Positions 56,975 through 64,000 of a stretch of 64,000 bases of DNA are shown one piece after another. How positions within the stretch are numbered: position 1 is the first letter of the stretch; every line of letters begins with the position of its first letter. Position numbers and translations under genes: made by a program. The notes beneath the pieces are model-generated. The model worked only from the letters and a program-made list of their open reading frames with translations. It searched no databases and was not told the DNA's origin. Origin of the DNA: Tubulanus polymorphus (Eukaryota > Nemertea > Palaeonemertea > Tubulaniformes > Tubulanidae); the NCBI RefSeq assembly GCF_964204645.1, contig NC_134031.1, forward strand, positions 18,101,307-18,165,306, given 5' to 3'.

Positions 56975-59703
56975 ATGGCGGCATCTTCTCAAATTAACTT
57001 TCAAACTCAAATAAAAAAACAAACTCTTTCCCTTCTCTGCTGGCGTCAAGTCATACAGTCTATGCCTTTCTGTTCTGACTCATTTCAGAGATTGGTGTAT
57101 GGTGGGAATACAAAGCGACGATGTATGTCGATACATTTAAACTCCTCTACTAGTAAACCGGATAGAGCTTACGTTTTACTCGTGAGTAATAATTATTAGA
57201 AATTCGAATGATGTGTAATAACAAAAGACTGAGATTGTGTCTAAAAGACTGAGGTTCGGGTAGTCTGAATACTGGAGGCTCAGTTTGGCCTTAGACGTTG
57301 TTTGTGGAACAACTGCTAGATACTGGAATATGCATCAGTCTAAGGGTGATCCTCTAGGTGGTCGAGGTACCCTATTTCACAGTTATGAGTTGAATTTATT
57401 AGAAATTAATGCTGTATTTAAGAATGGTCAGTGTCCACAGGGGCTACTTATGAACTGGCTCAGATTTTCAGTTCCTGGCTGTTGATAATGTCATGAGATT
57501 GGCACCATATTTAAACTGCAAATTAATTCAAAATACCTCAGTTTATCCGCTATAAAGTTCCGATAAACAACTGGTTGTTACGGATTGGACAGTCAAGTAT
57601 TGTGTTTGTTCTAATCTTTTATAGGTCGTTCCGGCTGCTTGTCTCGGTTTAGGAATTTGGCAGATTAGACGTCGTCAATGGAAACTAGATTTAATAGCGG
57701 GTCTAGAAGAGCGATCTCGTACTGAACCGATACCGTACCCCTTAGAGTAAGCAGAATATCTGGTTCTAGACTTACTAACGCTCGTTCTACAGTACTCTCG
57801 TTAAAATTTCTCTCTTAATCTTATGCTAGGCCTATGTAAGATAAACTTGTTTTAACTTCGGAGTCGAATGTTAACCCACAACTTAGGAGCCGGATGCTGG
57901 ATTTCATGAAATTTAATTTCAGCTTAGAAGAGATAAAATCTCTGGAATACCGGAAAGTGATCGTTGAAGGAGAATTTGATCATTCGAGGACCGTTTACAT
58001 CGGACCACGTTCATTACTAGAACCGGAGAAAGAGAACAAACCCGGTACCCTCGTGGGGTCGACTTCGCAATCCGGGGTTCACGTTATCACCCCGTTTAAA
58101 CTGAAACATCGAAAGTAAGTTTCCATCATAATTATCGAATATTTAGAGAGCTATTATTTGTGTTTCATTTAGTTGTATCAAGTAAACTGCAGGGCCTGCT
58201 TTTATAGACTGGTATTAACTTTAGCCCGGGGGTTAACTCATTTGAAAATGAATTGAGTTAGCCCCCCCGGGTTTAAGTTAATACCCGTCTATAAAACCGG
58301 GCCCAGGCTTGTCTCTGATCTCATATGACGGATTCATTCATTTTACTTCACGAGATATTAAGTGAAATCCCGGAGCAATCAGAGTGTGCCATATTATTTG
58401 GAGAGGGTCCTACTGTATTTCATTTTACATTCAAAGTTTGTTTCATGTGTATTTGTTTGTTTTATTTACAGTTTAACAATTCTAGTCAATAGAGGTTGGG
58501 TAAGACGTAAATACATGTACGCCGAGACTAAACCAGGAGAGGTAGAATTTTAATCATAGCTCGTTATTTTCCTTCCATTGAAAATACATCGTTAACAATG
58601 GTTTAATGATTCCGCGTTGTAGGTAACTAGACCTGTGAAACTGGTTGGTGTTGTCAGACTTACGGAAAAGGTAATAGTTTTAACTAATAAACCGCAGGGC
58701 TGGGTTTCATAGATGTGGAAGAAAAATAGTCCCTGGGAACATTTTGAAATTTGTCAGTTATAACCATGGTTTCTCATTGTAACTATGTTGGTTGTCACCC
58801 AAATTGAGGATTTACCTCAAGGGATAACTTTGATACCCAATCTATGAAATCGGGCCCAGGAATTAAAACTGGACTTAAATCTTAAAATGGCAATAAGTTG
58901 TATTGTGTACCAAAGCGGGCTCAGCCTGAGACATTTGAAATTTAATTGGTACCATGGTTGGTGTTTGTCTTAGCAAACTTTTCAGCAACTGGCCTTTTGA
59001 CCATGGAACTTGATTCATTGTATGAAACTTCTCTAGGCGCAATATAATAGTTAATACTAGGTGGTTTATAAAAGTGGACCCTGTTTTTCATATTTCTAGA
59101 GACAACCGTTCGGTGCTAAAAACCCATGCGTTGGTCTCGAGTGGCAGAGAAGAGATATTGAAATGTTATCTGATGAATTGGGTACAGCTCCGTTCTTCAT
59201 TGATGCTGATTTCAGTAAGTAAAAAAATAACATCAAACCCGCTTAATCCCATCGGCTTAATCCGAAATTGGGTCTAATCCGGACATTATTTGCAGTCCAT
59301 TTGTTCATTAATATACGAGAAGCTGACTTTTAATCCGGATTTCCCGTAAACCGGATGAATTTTGTTTGTCCCAAAGTGATCTGAATTAAGCGGATTCTAC
59401 TGTAGTAGATTGATTACATACCAGTGAACAGTTTGTTTCAACAATCAGTTATTTGAAATTTGAATGTTTCACCATAGATTCGACAGTTGAAAATGGACCA
59501 ATCGGAGGACAGACGAGGATTACTATGCGTAATGAACATTTATCATATATTTTCACTTGGTAAGAATTTCATCTTTCATTTTCAAGAATCGATAATTACC
59601 CCGAGACCGAGTTCGACGAAAATATGGTTGTTGTTTTTGCAGGTTTTCACTAGGTGGAGCTACTCTATGGATGTGGTTTAATAGATTTGGCCGGCGCGTA
59701 TGA
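56975..59703 (+). CDS. SURF1: SURF1, cytochrome c oxidase assembly factor of the inner mitochondrial membrane
   Basis: Eight exons join in phase: 56975-57181, 57625-57746, 57923-58114, 58472-58541, 58623-58670, 59100-59214, 59478-59559 and 59643-59703 (TGA), giving 298 residues against about 300 in human. The N-terminus is basic and Ser-rich, like a mitochondrial presequence, then a first membrane helix ([19 protein letters not shown]) precedes the conserved [16 protein letters not shown]. The intermembrane-space part shows [37 protein letters not shown] and [13 protein letters not shown]; the last exons give [19 protein letters not shown] and a second membrane helix with [13 protein letters not shown]1 helps insert heme a into subunit 1 of complex IV. 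Donors and acceptors are all GT-AG. Introns carry hairpin elements. Confidence 0.95.
58191..58306. mobile_element. Foldback MITE, hairpin family 1, copy B, in a SURF1 intron
   Basis: Arms 58191-58239 and about 58256-58306 pair and share 'atagactggtattaacttta' and 'gggcccagg' ends with the hairpin at 36770-36880. Confidence 0.85.
58696..58860. mobile_element. Diverged foldback element of family 1, in a SURF1 intron
   Basis: The left end 'agggctgggtttcatagatg' and right end 'tctatgaaatcgggcccagg' are inverted relatives; the interior is less symmetrical than in the other copies. Confidence 0.6.
59225..59405. mobile_element. MITE-like element with GCTTAATCCG repeats, in a SURF1 intron
   Basis: The left end 'cccgcttaatcccatcggct' and the right end 'ctgaattaagcggattctac' form an imperfect terminal inverted repeat. 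The interior repeats 'taatccg'. Tc1/mariner- or Tigger-derived MITEs in animals often look like this; the family is not certain. Confidence 0.5.
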
Positions 59704-60898
59704 TAATGGATACCTTTATGAAATTGTTTGTAAATAGATTGTACCGATGAGTGAAATTATCTAAAAAAAATTATCATAGGAAAATAGTTGGTTAGTTTTC
59801 TTAGTTTGATGGGTCATCTCATAGTATCCTTGAGGGCCGTCTTAAAATATCATTCCTACTATATTCATGAGGATAAAGATGTGCTGAAAAGTGCTTACTT
59901 TTGCCGAAGTTGTAGTTTTTGACATCAGTCACAAAAAAAAACTTGAAACGAAAATGATTTGAGTTACAAATAAAGCTGGACATTTATATATACGGGATAT
60001 TTACTTCAAACGCGCGAAGATTTACAAAATTTACATCATTTTGAAAATAATACATTATTTACACAAAGATTTAAGAAGCAGCTATACCATTACAGTTTAA
60101 GTTATTGATTACCCGGTATCACATTGTAAAAGTATAGTATAGTATATTATACATGTAACCTTAATGCACTCTGACCATTCAACTACATCACTCTCATGAA
60201 GTAACACAAGAGTTTATTAAAATTGATTTGCACGAGTTTGAGAAATAACAATTTCCATATTTCTACACAGATTTTGGGCATAAACAGTTAAAGAGTTTTT
60301 AGACTGTTTGAGGAAATACAAGAGTTTTGAGAGGAAAAAGAAATTTTCCCTAATCCTTAATCTACGTAGCATTCTAAATACTGGATAAAGTTCTTGATAT
60401 TGATTGTTAATATTACAAGAGAATTCGTTGTTTATTCAGAGGAAGAAGACAGAAGATCTGTAAGCCCTGAGAGAGCAATTCGGAGCAATTTAAAACGAAT
60501 GATGTCGACAAACATTTTCAGAAACATAGGCAGAGGGCACAGTTTTTGGGGTTGAAAATAACATACCTAATTTTGATTTCATATTACAGTAAAACCTCCC
60601 TTAAATGAACACCATTCGCCCAGACCCACAATTTACCTGTAAATACATCTGGACCTAATTTCTATAATTTCAATGGAACCTCGTTATAACAAACTCGGAT
60701 ACAACGATCTAAGTAAGACAATTTGATTAATTGCATACTGGGTATCAACAGACTATCGGTTTTAATGCGCAGATTTCCTGGTCCCCTGAAGTTTGCTGTA
60801 ACGAGATTCCACCGCTTTGTGCTCAGCCCCACAGGGACTCACTCTAGTGAGGTTTAACTGTAATCTAAAGAATTTATGGAAATTAATGGTCATATTTT
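59704..60898. other. Tail-to-tail spacer between SURF1 and MVB12
   Basis: No gene. It contains 3' untranslated regions of both genes and, at about 60590-60860, a diverged element with 'ttataacaaactcggataca' and 'gctgtaacgagattcca' words typical of a mobile-element remnant. Confidence 0.5.
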
Positions 60899-63710
60899 TC
60901 AATCGGGGGAAGATCGAGCAGCTATAGCCGTCTGTTCACACCGGAAACTGTGCTCATACTGAAAAAAATTAAACAAAATATACATTGATACATGCATTAC
61001 ATGTATGATTGACATGTTACATGTGTGACTGACATAGACATACCTCTTTCTCTATCTCGTAGAATGATTTATATTTCAGACTAGGCACCGCATTCTGAAA
61101 CAATTCACACACAAATGTTCATGGTTAAAATTTAATTTCAAGTTTTTTTAAAGAGATGAATCTTTGTGAATAGTTTGATTAATTATTACCTCGTTATTTT
61201 CAGTCAAATTTGCATATTTCGAATTGAGCTCAAATGGTATCCCAGACAGCGCTTAAAGTAAGAGAACAACTGCAAATTAAAACTTATTACAACAAGCATG
61301 CAACATTCTTCAACACCTGGGCTCATTTCCTCATCCACTAAAAATTCGGGCCATTTCAACATCTATCAAAACCAGGGCAAGTAGGCTCACACATTCTTGT
61401 TCCATATTTGACTGGCAAGTGTGGAACTGGATCCTGAACTGTGGACTGGGCCCCGAACCAGGTTCAGAACAGCGTACCGGTTATTGCGTTCAGGGATGCA
61501 GAACTGTGGAACTAGATCCAGAACTGAATAACCCATTATAGATGTACGTACGTGATAAAGCTAAATGTCTGAGAAGAGTTGATTCTCTGTTGAGGACAGC
61601 CGGCGGAGGTGGTCGAGGAGGAGCTCCGTATGAAGCAGACGCGTTGCTAGACGACCAGTATTGATCGTCTGCGTTAACTCGGCCTCTCATCGCGTAAGGT
61701 AAATTACTCGCAGCCATTGAACTGAAATCACACGGTTATATCAGTAATACAAACATCAATTCTGATTCTATTTTCAACAAAAATGTTCATGGGTACACGA
61801 GCAGGGGTCTACATGTGCCTGTAACATGTACATTTACATGTATAACTGCGTGTAGCGTCTTAAACGTGCAGCATGCTGACATCGCTTAAAACAAAAAATT
61901 TCTAGAATAATTCAGGATTAATCAATAAATATCAAGAAAAGCATGTATCCTACAGTTTGGGTGGCGTTTGGCTACTACATAGAATGACCACAAAAACCCA
62001 GAAATCGCTTCTACACTGGGTCTATATGTTCTCTATTTGTAACAACAGAACAACACAAACCATGCTACTCTCAACACGTAAACAACTATAAAAAAACTCT
62101 TACTAAGCTTCATAACTTTCATAACTGGGAGGTTGATCATAACTGCAAATAAACAATTCTTAGTTTACTGAGTTATCAAACTCTCAATTCAGTTCTCAAA
62201 CTCTCCGATATTCTCTCAAAAATGCAACCAAGTCCGATCTTTCATAAGGGTATGCGTATAATAATGATAACTGTTTTTCATTCCAAAAAAAATCAAAAAC
62301 TGAAAAAAACTCCATGTTTCAAATCACTCTGATGTATGCGCGATAAAATGTCTTACTGCTGTATATCTGTAAAATATGGTAACTGAACTCTGTGAAATTC
62401 GTACGGCAAAAACTGCTGAAAACTATATTCAAAATAATCACGTTTAGAGTGTGGGTGAGAAAGATATTGTCGCAATTCAAACTGACAGCACACAGTAAAC
62501 TGATTAGCTGGTACCCACTAAAAGTTATAATTGTACAAAATGATCTCAAATCCTTTGCGAGATTGAAATGTTTTTGTTCAAAATGAGGTTTGCCTCGGAA
62601 CAACCGCTAGATACTAAACTAGGGTTTCCCAGTCTGGGGGGAGTCGATTCCCACCCAGTCTGTGAGAGTTGATTAGATTAATCAAACTTACCTGTTTTGA
62701 TTCTGTCCTGCTTTTGAAACTGAACCCAACTTGTAGCAGAAATGCAAATCGTTCATTTCACTATTAAAAGAGAATATTGAAAATGATTTTGGTAGTGAGG
62801 ACTGGATCCCTGAAGCTTCCAGTCTAATATAGTGTCAAAATTTGTTTTTTCCATTAACGGTAAGTCTTGTGAAACTACATCCCGAGATCTTTTAAAACCA
62901 GCTTTATCAATCAGTCAGAAACTTGATGAATACGTACCCTATTAATGTGTAACCATTCGGAGGTCTCCCCGACCTACTTAGAATTATGATATCGCTAATA
63001 GCTTCAGTCGTCGTCTGCCTGTCGGCCATCTTTAAACATATATTCTTTTTCTTTGTTGCTTTTTCATCTGAAGATTATAACCAAATTTATTCAGCGGTCA
63101 CAATAACCAGGGATGTCAAAGATGTGGGTCCTTCTCCCTCCTTGTAATAATTTTTATTTCTATTTCACAGACTCACGTGTATCAATAGTAAACTCTGTGA
63201 TTGAGAATCCGACTGGTATCACATCTCGTTCATTGATTAATGCTATATCAATTAACACATTATCCAGACCCTGAAATACATGATATACAGCAACATTTTG
63301 GCAAGAAATCTTAACATGGAATTGTGAACCAGTTCGAGAGCAGAACTGAGTCCTGTAGAACTGGATTCAGAACTGTGGAACTAGGTCCAAAACTGTGGAA
63401 CCAGTTTTACAACTGTCGAACTGGATAGGCCTACAGTGTTGAACTAGATACAGAACTGTGGAACTGAGTCCGGAGCTGTGAAACCAGATACAGAACTATA
63501 TAACTACTATTGACCTCAAAAGTTAGTTAACTGACACAGAGAATATTAAACCTGCATTGCTTGTTGTTATGGTATTAAATGTATATATGGTTGTCTTACG
63601 TTATTTTGAAACTGGCGTGAAATACAGACATATCGCGTGACGCGTCTCATTACAAAAAAACCATCTTTCCATAAATCGGCATCTTCCTGACGATCATACG
63701 ATTTATCAAT
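60899..63710 (-). CDS. MVB12: MVB12, ESCRT-I subunit (MABP domain and UMA domain), 5' exon missing
   Basis: Eight minus-strand exons join in phase: 63710-63600, 63270-63177, 63067-62938, 62760-62692, 61721-61552, 61251-61190, 61094-61044 and 60958-60899 (TGA), 248 residues. The start of the MABP domain is not found and probably lies beyond the window edge. Matches to MVB12A/B: DADLWKDGFF, RRVTRYVCISRQF, VLIDIALINERDVIPVGF, TEAISDIIILSRSG and GYTLIGEMNDLHFCYKLGS of the MABP fold; then a linker with a PPRPPPP motif; then the UMA domain, LSGIPFELNSKY with KYKSFYEIEKEYEHSF at the end. MVB12 stabilises ESCRT-I and helps sort ubiquitinated membrane proteins into multivesicular bodies. Whether it is the A or B type cannot be decided; invertebrates usually have one. 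Confidence 0.92.
63320..63500. repeat. Short tandem units of GAACTGTGGAACTGG, in an MVB12 intron
   Basis: About eight units of 18-25 bases based on 'cagaactgtggaactgg', related to the 39-bp family at 5412-5840. A similar patch lies at 61415-61525 in another intron of the same gene. Confidence 0.8.
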
Positions 63711-64000
63711 CTAAAAATCACACAAATATTCATCAGATTATTCGGAATGCAGTCTAGTATCCAGTTGCTCAATAGTTGGTTAGAGTTAACTAGTGGATAG
63801 TTGACATAGTGACAATTGAAATTTCCATCCTCCACTTTTCTTTAACCAATGTTTGAGCATCTGCAGCCACTGAGCGGCGCGCCTTGCTCCTTGGACCGAG
63901 TTTCACACAGTTCTTCATTAGCATTGACCCGCGTTACTGTGGTCGAGTCAGAACTGAGACTAGTTTCCCAAAAACGGATCAATTCTTAAATCAGTTCAAG
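63711..64000. other. Upstream intron or flank of MVB12
   Basis: The expected first coding exon (start of the MABP domain) was sought on the minus strand here and not found, so it probably lies past position 64000. Confidence 0.45.

Overview
The window is nuclear DNA from an animal. Genes are split by introns with GT-AG boundaries, are far apart, and sit among many minisatellites, foldback elements and decayed transposons. The recognisable proteins (NUDT8, a retinoid-inducible-type serine carboxypeptidase, ZDHHC24, SURF1, MVB12) have ordinary metazoan architecture. A single-exon neuropeptide-type GPCR and a small cysteine-knot-like secreted peptide suggest an invertebrate, perhaps a marine spiralian (mollusc, annelid, brachiopod or nemertean), but the sequence does not fix the species.

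Layout. 1.5-4.7 kb: an intronless rhodopsin-class GPCR on +, whose 3' end overlaps a probable three-exon gene on - by 3 bases. 5-12.6 kb: tandem repeats and foldback DNA. 12.7-30.2 kb: three widely spaced minus-strand exons whose reading phases fit, probably one gene of unknown function with a two-helix membrane tail; its introns are full of repeats. 30-37.8 kb: no gene found, two hairpin elements. 37.8-41.9 kb: an 11-exon S10 serine carboxypeptidase (SCPEP1-like) on - with a complete Ser-Asp-His triad; its last exon is not found. 43.3-49.6 kb: NUDT8, a mitochondrial Nudix CoA diphosphatase, on -, with a candidate presequence exon far upstream. Lying inside the inferred first intron is the most striking object of the window: a divergent gene pair made of an ISXO2/IS1595-type (Merlin-like) DDE transposase and a DUF3987-like P-loop ATPase, with related GTGACA-rich sequence at both flanks. 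50-52.1 kb: a LINE remnant, a tRNA-like SINE and a MITE. 52.7-53.5 kb: a two-exon gene for a small secreted knottin-like peptide. 54.1-55.3 kb: a long inverted repeat. 55.8-63.7 kb: a compact housekeeping block: ZDHHC24 (-) head-to-head with SURF1 (+), and SURF1 tail-to-tail with the ESCRT-I subunit MVB12 (-), whose 5' exon is missing, presumably beyond the window.

The cellular genes do not form one pathway. SURF1 and NUDT8 are mitochondrial, the carboxypeptidase is lumenal or secreted, and ZDHHC24 and MVB12 act in membrane protein modification and sorting. All exon boundaries were placed by eye from splice signals, phase continuity and remembered family features; no database search or transcript data were used.
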